This document shows, piece after piece, positions 1 to 12,400 of a stretch of 64,000 bases of DNA; within the stretch, counting starts at the first letter, position 1; each line of letters begins with the position of its first letter. The notes beneath the pieces are model-generated. The model was not told where the DNA came from and ran no database searches. It worked only from the letters and a program-made list of their open reading frames with translations. Source of the stretch: Rhodamnia argentea (taxonomy: Eukaryota; Streptophyta; Magnoliopsida; Myrtales; Myrtaceae); contig NC_063155.1 in NCBI RefSeq assembly GCF_020921035.1, positions 30,001,294-30,065,293 of the forward strand. The letters run 5' to 3'. The translations under genes and the position numbers were made by a program.

Positions 1-74
1 TTGCCCGAGTCGGTCAAGTGCCTGTTGATGCTTCCACTGCTGCTCTCTCTGTGAGGCACCATCGTCATCGCCAT
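1..74 (-). CDS. REV: HD-ZIP III transcription factor (REVOLUTA-like), N-terminal fragment
   Basis: Read on the minus strand from the ATG at 74-72, the sequence gives 24 codons, MAMTMVPHRESSSGSINRHL followed by TDSG, and then runs off the window. This is the characteristic start of the REVOLUTA branch of class III HD-ZIP proteins, where the homeodomain follows directly. The PHB/PHV and CNA/ATHB15 branches begin differently. By family knowledge these are nuclear transcription factors with homeodomain, leucine zipper, START and MEKHLA domains. They control adaxial leaf identity, vascular patterning and meristem function, and are cleaved by miR165/166 at a START-domain site that lies outside this window. 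Three in-frame ATGs (74, 68, 62) are possible starts; the first is chosen. The homeodomain itself is not visible, so the assignment rests on this short signature. Confidence 0.8.
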   Translation of the reverse strand, partial: MAMTMVPHRESSSGSINRHLTDSG

Positions 75-1100
75 TTCTTTCTCCTTCGACCAAATCCAAG
101 CTTGAAGAAGCTCTCTATATTGGAGTGAAGTTAAAGACTTTTCCGTTGAAGCTGTCTTCTGAAAGCCCGTCCCTTTGTCAAAGAAAGCTTGTTGGACTGT
201 TCTTCTACTGAATTTTGTGTTTTTTTTCTTTTTGTGGAGGGGGTTGGTCTTATGTAAAAGCTTGTGGAAGAAGAGTTCTAAAGAGAGAGAACCAAGACAT
301 GGGTTTGAGCAGGAGAGAGTCTTTGGCGGTGTTCAGACAACACAAACGCTTGTGTTGCTTCTTCTTCTTGTTTCTCTCTCTTTTCGTTTTTCTATAGACA
401 GCCGTTACGGGCAGATAGAGCTGCAAAAACCCACTGTCCCCCTTGAAAGAATTTTTGCTGTAAATGGCCAAAAGATCTAAAGACCTTTCTCCATCTTTCT
501 TCTTGAACTCGCAAAACTCCGCTCTCTTTTCCAAGACAAGCAAGCAAAACCAGCTAAGAAATTAACCAGCCAAAAAACCCCCAGGGCCAGCTGCTTCACA
601 TCTAAAAGAAGAAAGGAAGGATGACAGCAGATGGGGAAAAGGAAAAAAAGAAAAAAGAGAAACAGAAAAACTAAGCCAGGTTATTACTAAAAGATCTCTC
701 CTTGTAATTCTAAAAACAACGTAGAGAAGAAGAAAGCGAGGCTCTCGTTCGGGAGAAAGAGCCCGGCAGTCAAAGCAGCTAAGGAAGAGAGGATGGCAAT
801 GACATGCAAGGCGAGGAACACGCAGAAGAAGAACCGAGAACCCTAATCATGACTCGAGAGTCAAGAAGACAAAAGAAACGAGAGATTGTGCGAAAATTCA
901 GGGATTTTGAATGGGATGGTCCAGATGAACAAACAGAGAGAGAGAGAGAGAGAGCTGAAACAGTGAGTTGGGTCTAGGAGGAGAGGAGGAGGGAGAGAGA
1001 GAGTGAGCTTGTGCGTTTGTGTCATTACAGAAGAGAGAGAGAGAGAGAGAGAAGGAAAAAGGCGAGAAAGAAACATAAGATCATTTCCGCGCAAAACGAC
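75..1100 (-). promoter_or_regulatory. Leader and proximal promoter of the HD-ZIP III gene
   Basis: Upstream of the ATG on the minus strand lies about 1 kb of purine/pyrimidine-biased DNA with (GA)n runs on the plus strand near 939-954, 990-1003 and 1032-1052, which read as CT tracts in the gene's direction. CT-rich leaders are common in plants. Two upstream reading frames (543-250 and 1094-861) would act as uORFs if this stretch is transcribed without splicing. I cannot place the transcription start. A (TA)n run at about 1351-1371 lies further upstream. Confidence 0.4.
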
Positions 1101-2570
1101 AAGAGAGTCAAGTCAGGCACTGAGGTTTTCTTTATTGCTCGGAAGGGAGGGGGTGGAGTATGCAATTACGATTGAGCCCATCAACTTTTGCTGAAATGAC
1201 ATCTCTGGCCCCACTGCCCCCCCTCTCCCCTCCGTCCTCAGTCCTATCGGCCTAACTTTTTACCTTCTCCACAGCCTACACACTACGGTCTACAGAAACT
1301 CCCCCCAACACACCAGTATTTCCGATTTCTTTACTTTTTTTGGTGATTTAATATATATATATATATATATTTTTTTTATTTTTATTTTTAATATCGCATG
1401 AACATTTAAATATAAAAAAAAATATATCTTCAACATATACAAAAATATTTACGCATAAATCGAATGAACAATACAAACACTTTTTATTAGCTTATTATTT
1501 CATATGGAAACGGTCATTTTCCGGTTTAATTAACGAGAAAAATGGTATCGCAACTCACCCAAAACTTAGTTACAGCAATTTATCTCGATTAGCTTGAACC
1601 TATGGCATAAATCAAAATGAACGGAGCCATTTAGTCAAAATAAAAATAAAAAATTGCGCAACCGAAGTTCACTTCTCTTTATTCCTCGTACCTATCTTAT
1701 TCTTTTTGTTTTGCGGAAAATAATCGTAGCAAATGATTTAAAAAGAAAAGAAAAGGAGGGATAGGCTAAGAATCTATGTCGTGCCGTGAACCAACTGACC
1801 GACCATCATCAAGACATGGCTTTTGAGGATTAAACATGTCGATAATAAACCGAATGAGGAGAATATTCTTCTTAAAAAGAAGGGGGGGAAATAGTAAAAA
1901 AAGCAAACATAGGAATAAGAAAAAGGATGGCAGTCTCGAGATTCTCCGAGCACAAGCAAAGGACGGCTTATAGAAAAACTCTGTGGGAGGGGACCAAATT
2001 TGTTCCATGGACTTTTTTGGCTTTCCTGCGGGGCGGTTTCTTAATTCGGGACCAAATGTCTTATTTATTTTCAGTCACCTATTATAAACCAAAGAAAAAA
2101 AAGGGAATGTGCATAAGTCAAAAGTACACACATGCATCCCCTCCGGCGCCGTCCATCGGCCGGCAGCCGCCTTGGTCGGTGGTGCTTGTGGACTCGGCCA
2201 TCAGCGTGCACGTTGCCACCTTATGTCCCTTTTTTATGCGATATTTTACCGGCCTTCCTTTTTGCGTCGATGAAATGCCTCTTTTTTTTTTTTAATCGTG
2301 ACAAGCGACAACATGAGTCTATGATGCTTGTTGAACTTCTTTCTGCGCGATGTAACAATCGATATAACTATACGAAACATCAGTAGTGTACTGCAGAATT
2401 TTTTCGGTTTAGCCCACTAACAATCTTGCAAACACGCTCGCTTCCCACGTTTTTGAGCGCCCTGCTGCTTTTACGACAGCATTTGTAATGGCTCGAATTC
2501 GTTCGGTGCAATTCGAGTTTAAATAGAAATACCTCGAACAGTCACGGTTCCTTCATCACAATTATATATA

Positions 2571-2815
2571 GGGTTTAATATCACAAAAAAATTCAAACGG
2601 GCACACTTGCGGCAAAAATACCCTCCGTTAATTTCTTTTATATTTTACCGTTGAATTGTCGAGTTAGATGACACGTGCTATTTGACGGGTGCACCAATTT
2701 GAAGTGTTTACCTTTCATTTATCATAGGTGTGCCAGATTTAGATTTTTCACGAGTCTAACGAATGGTAAATTTGTCGTAAGTACATCAATTTCGAATTTT
2801 TTATGATAAAAAAAA
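2571..2815. mobile_element. MITE of the GGGTTAATATC family (diverged copy)
   Basis: The left end GGGTTTAATATCAC with following A-rich sequence, the central motif 'gatgacacgtgctatttgac', and a right half with 'ggtaaatttgtcgtaag' match the arrangement of the better preserved element at 59658-61767. The right end is degraded (ttttttatgataaaaa). No clear target duplication is visible. Confidence 0.5.
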
Positions 2816-3309
2816 TTAGCTATTTGTATCGATTACTTTGCCCCCAAGACAAGAGAACGGTTTAGTTCTGTTCTGACTTGGGGACTGTCCGTATTTCCGA
2901 CCAGCCAAAGAATGTCGGGTTAGCTGCCGAAAAACAAAATAACCAAACAAAAAAAAGAGAAAGAATGAAATCGATAAACAAAATGAACAAAATAAATAAA
3001 TAATTGATGCAGTGTTTGCCAATTTTTCTCCTTGCTTTTTGGCATGCGCCAAAAGCAGGTTCACATGCTTCCCACAAAAATCCCCACACACACACGCAAA
3101 AAAAAAAAAAAAAAAAACATAGAAAAGGCATCTCCCCATCTCCTTCCTTATTTATTATTACTTTATTCTAATTCTTTATTATCCCCCCTCTTTTCTTTTC
3201 TTTTTTTTTGCATTTTTTCCCTTTCAAAGAATTGTCCAAGCTAATTCATGTCGGAATAAAACCCAAAAATTAAATAAATAAAAATAAGGATTGATAAAAT
3301 AAATAAAAG

Positions 3310-3724
3310 GGAGCAGCCATCGAGATCCTGCATTGCATCACAAGCAACAAAAGAAGAGGACATAATGGATCCGAGTAAAATCTTTAAATTACTTCGTATG
3401 AACTTTGAGACGTGAAATTCGAGGGTGTTTCATGAGATGAAGGGAGAAAAAATATTTTCTCTCGACTTAGGAAGTGATGGTGAGGAAGATAGACTCCACG
3501 TCATATTCGAATGGCTACCACCGAGTAGAGTCGTGTAGTAGAATCCTACGCCTGAAGTGAATCATCAGAGCTTCGACTCGTACGTCGTCGATCCGTGATC
3601 CGTACAATGTTTTTGAGCCGACTTGCCGGCGACGAAAAACGAAAAAGGAAAAAGAAAAGGGGGGCAGCACCGAGATTCTGCACTGCATCGCAGGCAACGA
3701 AAGAAGAGGGCATAATAAGATAAT
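3310..3724. repeat. Diverged direct repeat, about 60 bp, two copies
   Basis: Copy 1 at 3310-3372 (agcagccatcgagatcctgc...) and copy 2 at 3661-3724 (ggcagcaccgagattctgca...) share the order 'gag.tcctgca.tgcatc.ca.gcaac.aaagaagagg.cataat'. They lie about 350 bp apart in the same orientation. Confidence 0.55.
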
Positions 3725-6700
3725 ATTATTTTCGCCAATCAAGTTAGAATTAATCTTTTCGGTCCAATGATTGTGCATTTTTTATGCGACACCAAAACAT
3801 TATTAAAATCCACGAAATAGGGAAAAAAAGAGAGAGGCCGTGCTTGTGTGGATTCCGCCGCACCGGATTACCAGGGAGCCGCTCTCTCCAAAAGAGGATT
3901 AATTAGTCATGTGGTTTCATGCTTAGCCGATGAGCAACTTTTTATGGGAAAGCAAAAGGCCACAGTGAAGTGGCACCACCGGTCAACATCCTCATGAATT
4001 GACCATTTAAATAACAATTCGAAGAAATTTCCATGATTTTCAAACGTCGAACCAATAATACCCAGCAGAAATTCAATACCTTTAATCGGAAGGTCGTCAA
4101 GATAGAGCCCAAATTCAAACACATCGATATATTCAGTTGGAGTTACCTTCACTTAAAAATTCAAGCACAATTCGAGATCGATCGGATTGCTCGAAGGTGA
4201 TTAAGAGCCTCTCTCTACTCCTTTTTTTTTTTGTTTGTTTGGCCCCTCGAGACCAACCACTTTCGTTAAATAGCGGAAATACCATGTGCCGAAACGATTA
4301 TTTTGTGCAACTAACTACTCCAACGACTAAGGTGGAATTGATATTTAAACAAGGCTACACATAGATTCAAAGGATTCACTGTAGTTTTCACTCTTTCACT
4401 CAAGCGGGGTCAACTTATTTTCGGGGGAGGGAGGAAAAAAAAAAAAAAAGAACAAGAGGACGAAGTGGGGGGAAAAAGTCAAATTTAAAAATAAATAAAA
4501 AAAAGAAAGAAAGAAAGATAAAGGGGAGAAAAGACAGTGATTTGTGAACTTAGGTTAAATGCAAAAAATGTCTTGAAAGGTCCAAAGAAAGGGACAATCA
4601 ATGGGGCATGATGAGGCATAACAAAAGTCAAAATGGGTGCCCATTTTTTCTCTTTTCGAAACTTTAGGCTTGATGGGGATCAACATCCCTCCACTTTGTC
4701 TCCCTCTCCTCCTGTTTTGCTTTTTCTTTTTTCTTTCTTTTGTCCTCTTTGCCCCTTCTCCATTTGTCCCTCCCTCCCCGTTAAAGTTGTTATCTCATTT
4801 CCTCTGACAACGAATTTTATATACTTTTATATTCATGCGCTTCTCCATCCGTCTATCGATTTAGACTTTTGAATTTGACTTTCTAATATGACATCGGAAC
4901 CAGTATTGTCATCTTTGTACATGAGAGGGGATATTAAAGTTTTATTGTCCCATTCAACCAAAAGAAAAAAAGAAAAAAAAATTGTTGTCCCACATCGTCG
5001 GACATCGCCTTAAGTTTTTGAGTTTGACTTTTTAACACCTCCTAGGTCCCGTTTACCTCGCATCGTTGGCGAGATTAAGCTTAAGCTTCTGCAACGTGGA
5101 GAATCAGAAGAGATGTGAATTTAACGATAAATCTATTCGAATCAGATGGTCCAGACGCGTTTCGAGGCGTGCGAATTCCGATTTACGCGATAGATTTTGA
5201 TTCGTAATGGGTGGGGAGAGGGGAGAGGGGGGGGGGGGGCGGGGTTTCCTTTATGCTTTTTTATCTTCGTTTTATATCTCTTAATTTTTTTTTATATATA
5301 TAAAATATAATTTTGATGTGGGGAGAGCCAAACTAGGCTTTTTGTCATAGTGAAGGAATGTTTTGCCAGTTGCAATGACCTTTTGGGCCCCATCTCGGTC
5401 CAATCAAGGCCCCGATCAGTGGGCCCACCCTGTCTGGGCCGGCTCCATGCACGCACATCGAGAATCAGTAGGGAGGAAGGCGGGGGAAAAAAGAAAAAAG
5501 AAAAAAAAGAAATCGTTGCGTGAATCGGTGGGCTGCCCACGTGGCAGCGCTTTGCGGGTTGGTGCGGTTGAAGTGGAGGTGGGCCCCCCCGCCCGCTCGC
5601 GGACTCATGGGGGCATAAAAAAAAAAAAAAAAGGTCGGAAGCGACACAATTTCGTGTCGTTGCTGTGCCTGTGCTGTCCCCCCTCTCTCTCTCTCTCAAA
5701 AAAAAAATAATAATAATAATTTTTTCTTAATATATATATTTTTAATTTTTTTTTTTGGGGTTTGGGGGGGCTCCTCCAATGTCGACTTTGCTTGAATGGC
5801 ACACTTTGTAATTTCCCTGTTTCCACATGATTTCGCTCTCGTGCTCTGTTGTTTTCACAACAACGGATAAAGAGAGATGGCCACTGTTTTCTCTCGCGGT
5901 GGGTATGGGGTGTTGCTGAAGCAACCCCCCAAAAAAAAAACAAGACCGAGTCCTTTTCAGTTTTCTTTTCTATTTTTCTTCGAGTCGAAGTATATTTACG
6001 GATATTGAAGGATAGCGTAAGAGGTGTTATCACATAATGGGGGTATCGTTTGATGTTCCGTTATTTCCCGAGAATTCTTAGTTTCCCCCGTCGGACTAAA
6101 ATAGCTTATTTCCGAGTTTACTCTCTTTCCCGAAAATTCTAGAATATTCACGTGATATCAAAACCACCAAGAGAAAAGGGACCTAAATTGTCAATAGGCA
6201 TGCGGCTCTGCCGATAAAAAAAGATTATAGGGGTGAGAAAGTTGCTAGTATCATAGATGCGGAGTTCGACTCTCATGCTTTATAAAAACAAAAAGGCGGA
6301 GCAAAAGTCATTAGATATAGGACGGACAAAAAAAAAAAAAAAACCCAAACCCCAATTTTCATCTTTCTTTCTTTTTTTGAGTCAATCTTAAAAGAGAATG
6401 ACAAAAGCTCTCCTCTTCCACTTCTTCTATTTTTTTCACCGGCCGATCTTCGACCTCGAGAGCGGTCGCAACCAATCGTCTTCGAGGGTAGCGCCATCAT
6501 CCTCTGCTAGCCGCGGCCTCGGATCTGCTCGGGTTGTATGTGTACGAGAGCAGCTTTGACGTTAGCACCAACTCATTCTTCGTCGTGGGCTAATTTTCTT
6601 TCCTGCAAAGTTAATGTCCCGCGATATGTTTACACGGAACAAGATGTCTCCTCGCGTTAAGGTGAAGATAGCGAGCACTCATGACGGAGCCTTTTTTCCA

Positions 6701-6867
6701 TCCATTGGTTAAGCAAAAGACGGTGTAATGGGCGCGACGCCCATTGGCCATACAACTTGGTGGAGAGAGATTGATCAATGCAGTGATTGAGGACCAACTG
6801 ATTATGCACTGAGAGGACGTAATGGATTACCAACCAAAGCATCGTATGTTCGTGTCACCCGATAAAA

Positions 6868-7545
6868 TAGACTAATATTACGAGAAATTTATTTTTTTGA
6901 GTTAAAAATACAAAAAACCCAAAACCGATAAAATTGTGATAAATGTATCCAAATTAATTTTTGAACCGCCAAAGACCTTAAATCGGCATACGCATATGAC
7001 ACATTTATCTTCCGTCAAATTTTACGGCGAAATTATTAAGCTGAATGACACGTGGCGATAACTTGTTTGACGTGGCAAGTTCGGGTGAATATCCACAACT
7101 CTCTCTTTATTTATCCGATTCGCCCTAATTTGGAAAAAAAGAAAGAAAGTAGGGCTCATTCTCTCTCTCAAAGCATGGAAAACCTACATCGTCTTCTCCT
7201 TCATCGTCTTCGTAATTACACATCAAAACTCATTCGAGCGTACTTTTATCTCTAGTAATCTTCTTGCCTTTGATTTTTTATTTTTTAATTTTGGGTTTGT
7301 TCGACGTACTCGTCCAAATCATCATATTAGGATATTCAATTACTTTAATTTGAAGTGGTTTGAAGATAAGCGCGATCCAAAAAAGGAAGATAGATCATTG
7401 AGTTATTGCCACGTGTCATCTAATTTGATAAATTCGTCATGTCTATACCAGTTTGGAGCTTTTAACGATCCAAAAATTAATTTGGGCTAAATTCATCGTA
7501 TGTACACTCATTTAATATTTTTTTGCGGTATTGAGCCAGTTAAAA
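6868..7545. mobile_element. TIR element (GGGTTAATATC family relative) with internal insert
   Basis: The left arm (about 6925-7000, with 'ccaaattaatttttgaaccg') is the inverted counterpart of the right arm (about 7425-7500, with 'aaaaattaatttgggctaaa'). Both arms also carry a CACGTG motif, at about 7049 and 7412. The roughly 300 bp between them is unrelated to other family members and looks like a CT-rich leader followed by a short reading frame (ATG near 7175). No target duplication could be fixed. Confidence 0.45.
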
Positions 7546-9463
7546 CTGAAGCAACGCTAACATAAAGTTGACCCATTTTCACGTGAACGGTGCTTGCGTA
7601 GCAAGAGAATTGCAAAAGCCCAAAGAAACAAAGAAAGAGAAGAAGAAAATGGCAAAAAAAAAAAGGGAAGAAGAAAATTACAAGAACATGCGATGACGTT
7701 GGTTCAGGGACGATCATTATGTCATGGACTAATGAAGCAGAATGATTGTATGCTACCTGCATGACGGAACGCATTGACTTTTGCCGCTCTGCCTTTTCTT
7801 TCCCTCTGTCCTTTTTTTTTTCTTTTCTTTCCTTATCTCTTTGGTTTTTTTTTCACCTCATGATCATGAAAATTCATTCTGCCCACTCTCTTTTGTCCCG
7901 TGCAACAGCCTCCTCGCCACACCCTCAGTAGATGATGGGAAAAAAACAAAAAAAAAGAGAGAGAATTGACCCGTGAAAAACGAGGGATAAAAAACACACA
8001 ATTCTGGGCCATGCAACGGTGAAATTAATCAGTTTAATGATAAGGAAATCACAATTGAGGTGCCAGCTAAAAGTGGGTCTGGGGCTGATTAGGGAAAAAT
8101 CATGTGCATGTGAGTGGGAATGACCATGTAGGGAAGGAGAGTTAATACATAAGGAACGGACAAGATTTACGCACTTTGAGCATTCAACAGGTCTGGAACA
8201 CGTCGTGGTTTTTGGTTTTTGTGGTTCCAACATTCGTGGAAAGAGCAAGGACTGCAAATTTGGTGGCCGTTACTCCTGAGTGTTTGGTCCAGGGCCAATT
8301 CTCTGGACTACCGTATGTGCATATGTTTCGGGCCAAGAAGAGAGAAAGTAAGGACAAAAGGGGGGGTGGGTTCAATTCGACTCAGCGAGAAGAGTTAAAG
8401 ATGGAAATGAATGATTAAATGATGTGCATGGCGTGCCTGGACAATCTCAGGGGAAATAAATTGATCGAAAAGGACAATTTTTGCACGTCACACATCCAGC
8501 GACTTGGTAGATGTCGCGGCTTCTTGATTCTTGGTCCGGGCATTCATGGGAAGCAGGACGGATGTGTCGTGAGAACGTGGGGCGTGAGGATTTGATTGAA
8601 GGAAACAAGCGGCCTCAACAGGAGGGACTGGTGAATTCGGCCGAGAAAAGGGAGGAGCTGATGACATTGCTAAAGGAAAGAGAAAAGAAAAGAGTACAAT
8701 TGGGAGAGTGTGGAATGGCCTTAAGCGGTAGAGGGAGAATCTCACGAACAGGCCGAAAAAAGAATGTAGCTTTAGGCTGCGTGTAGTATTAATTTAGTAT
8801 GGCGCTGAACGAGTCTTCTTAGATTAGTCTTTGACTACTGACCATAAACTGGGTTGGATCACTACGAGAGGAGGACAGCTGGCTACTATCCCCTAGCTTT
8901 AGACAATATCCATGGCTTATGCTTTTGGTGATACGACGATCAATATTTCATCACTAAGGCTTAAGGTATGAGGATTGAGGAATAAAGTAATGGCGCAAAG
9001 ACTACATAGTCTAGACAAAGTTCCGTGCATTAAAACGCGCAACCGTGACTGGACAACATGGCAACGTGCGGAAGAGAGGAGACCGACGTTAAACTGAAGC
9101 CGCATTGCTCAGGTGCCAGTGCCCGACGACATGCTAACCGAGGGATGTTCGGCTCTTCCCCAGTGTGCCAGCCAATCCCCCATGCATCAATAGCTCGAGA
9201 ATCCCGGGAAGACGGGGGATGCACATTTCATCAACTCATCACGAGTAGGAAAGATGTGCCGACCAAAGTCAAATTACACACCGAAGCTAGTAACTTTCAC
9301 TGACTGTAGCTCTTAACAAGGGACTAGGTAGGGAAAAAATACGAGAGAGGGTTGGGGGAGGGGCAATCTTATAACAAGAAGAGAACAGTAGACATAAACC
9401 AAACCTAAGACTGTCCAAAGCCATAATGCTATTTCCTAGACTCGCACTTTTCCAAAACCGCCA

Positions 9464-12400
9464 TTATATTTTAAGTTTATCTATGCTCTGTACTACCGCT
9501 GATTCTTCTTGCAGGGTGCTTTTCTCGGGATTCTTGACTCCTACATCGGGGGCGGACTGATTTGGTGGTGTAGAAGAAACAAAGGCTGGAGGCTCCTCTT
9601 TTTGGACCTGACATACATCTTCCTTCCTAGCTGGTGGAGCGGCAAATACCGGCACAGCTTGCCTAATAGACACGGGAGGGGCAATCCGCACTGGTGGGGC
9701 CTGCATTACTGAAGTGCAGATCCTGGCAGGTGGTGGATGAGGCGGAGCAGAGTACACAGGCATGGCACTTCTTATTGTCACGGGCGGTGCAATGCCCCTG
9801 CAAGATGCTCTAAATTGGTTGATCGGTACATAAGGAGATGCTCCTGCTGCAGGGAACTTCTGAGGTCGGTTCCCATGGCATTCCAGAGATGGAGAATATC
9901 GTGGCGGCACAAGATTGTCCTTTGCCGGTGATGACGGCCTGCTACGAGGAACCATCGTCTTCGGGCAAATCAAAGGCAGGATCTTTGATGTGCTTGCTGG
10001 TTGCGGCTGTGGGCTGGTTGGTCTAACGTTTTGAGTTGTGAACTTCTTTGGAAACGGTATTGAGCCACCAGGAGAGTTGCCCAATGCTATCTTCTCCTTC
10101 AAACGATAATGTAGCAAGGCCCGTGCTACGGTTATCTGTTCAAGCTCATCATTGTTCTCTGCTTCAGGCGAGGTTGCGGATTCCTTTGCCACTGTCAGAA
10201 AAGAACGTGTCACCACACAAGAACATTTCTACTCCCCCAGGACATTATATTAAGATGCATTGACCAGTTCTAGCTTTGCATATCTTTGGCTGATATCAAG
10301 TAATATAAGCTTATGCTAAACAGAATCCAACGAGTTATCATAGAACCAACTGTCCTACTTTCCTTCGATTTTTCCATTCTCTATCATAAAGAGTTCAGAT
10401 AGGTGAAGGGGGAGTAGTGTGGGGACGCTGAAGATAAAGGTCCTAGCCTTTTCCCCTAGAGAGGCCACGCCTCAAATTTTCTTTTGGTCTGATTTTGATC
10501 AAACAGACACAAACTCACATTGTTTTAGAGATGACCACGCTGCCATAGCAGCATTCTTTTCCGCTTGTTTCTTATTCTTAGCAGGCTCGCCAGTGAAAAT
10601 GATCCCAGCTAATTCTACTTTCCCTGTGAAAACAGGTTGGTGACCAAGCCCTGATCTGAAAGTTGTATATTGAGGCAATGGGGCTCCAACTCTCTGTGAA
10701 ATCTCCTGCAAGAGGTTCTTATATATTCCTGTCTCGTCCTGAAGTCAGGGGAGCAAGATTAATAAAGAAGAAGAAAAGCTAAACCAAGTAATAAATGTTC
10801 TTAGTTATGCACAGGAGGCATTGTGGCGTGACATAAAAAAATACATGGACCAACTACTTGTTTCAGTTCCAAAAATTGCATGATTCTATTTTCCCTTCAA
10901 AATCAAGTTTTAATTCTTGACAATACAGAAAAATCCAGGCAGACACACAACGTCAACAATCAATATGATAAGAACCAAGCTTTCCTATGGTATCAAAAGT
11001 CAGCGACATATTTATTACGTCAGTTCAGAAGGAACTACAAGCACTACACAACAGGTCTGCAATCCCCAATTTCAACATAAAGCCTATACACCACATTTAC
11101 AGACAATTCAGTTAATACCATCAGAATCAGCAAAAACAACAATTGACATGGTTGGCAAAGCAAGAAATAGTTTGACAACAAAAGCAAACGGCCAAACCGG
11201 AATCTTTACTCGCAGTGAAATTGCTACTGACACCAGAAAAGTTGTCACATGATAAGTACAACGAAGAACATAAGTAAAAAATCTATATTCAGCAGACGAA
11301 AAAGCCAGTCCAGTGAGCAAGACCATGATAAGAAGGGGAAAGTTCAATCAACATTGCTGGAAACAAGACGCTTCTGGTCTAACCAAGCAGCAACATGCCA
11401 CTCCGATTAAACTATTATAACTTTCTATCATCCTCTCATCCAGCCGATTTTTTTCTGGATGACCACCCCCATAGTATTGTCACCCCAGTAAAGTGCAAGC
11501 ACCCAGCTAAGCTTGGATCTGTGTGGTCCTTTACACCAAGGAAACCTTCATCTCCTATCAGGTATAAAGTAGGGCATGATGGACGACACATAATGAGTAG
11601 CGACTATGACGCCCGAATTCTTGACTGGAGGGACTTCAAAAAGTATTTCCTTCCATCCCTTGGATAGTAAAAAAATATTAAGAAAAGGCGTTTGTTAATG
11701 GTGTCTCCACGCACTTGTCAGGCACAACTACATGAAGAAACGTTGTATTTTCACGACGATTCAAATGTGCAAAGTCAATAATATAGAGATTATAAGAGAA
11801 TTGGATGCACAAAAACTACATTTACATTTTCCTAGCATGTTAATTGTAGTAAAAAATTGTCTAGGAGCACCCATTAACAGTTTCATTCTCATAGAAAGGG
11901 CATAAATTTGCCGGTAATATGAAGGCATAAATTTTCTTTTAATTCATATACTGTTCAAAGTTCATAAACATCCCATAACGGATATTACAGCTTCAGCATA
12001 AAGAAAATCTTCAATTGCTTTGGAAGTTATTGTCCATTGCCACTAATAAAAGGAAAACTGGAGCAATAGAGTTTAATAGTCGTCAAAAGCAAGATGCCAA
12101 CCTTGACAGACAAATTCACACATTGCATAACAAAGGAATTTATAAATTTCATCGATTAATTACAGCAGAGCAAAATAGAATATTTGCTAAATTTGTCTTG
12201 CATAAAATTTCAAATCATTGCCACTTTCAAAACCACGAAGTGAGCATAGACCATGAAAAAAAAAATCTTGTAGAAGAGAGGCAAGATGAACACAGCAGAT
12301 AATAAAAAATGCATGTAGTGAACTTACATGATTAATAACCATCTACGCTGATGCTATGTGCAACCGTGCAAATGCAAAAAAAAATAAAAAAATGGTCCAA

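Larger units (their letters stand above)
1101..9463. other. Intergenic region with repeats, no gene recognised
   Basis: AT-rich DNA with many homopolymer runs. I see TIR-type elements at about 2571-2815 and 6868-7545, and a diverged 60-bp direct repeat at 3310-3372 and 3661-3724. None of the short reading frames here resembles a known protein, and most are low-complexity translations of poly-T, CT or GA tracts. Confidence 0.5.

Noticed and set aside
250..543. Protein-coding gene in the 97-codon minus-strand frame near the left edge
   Set aside because: It lies in the leader of the HD-ZIP III gene and is Lys/Leu-rich without domain; kept only as a possible uORF.
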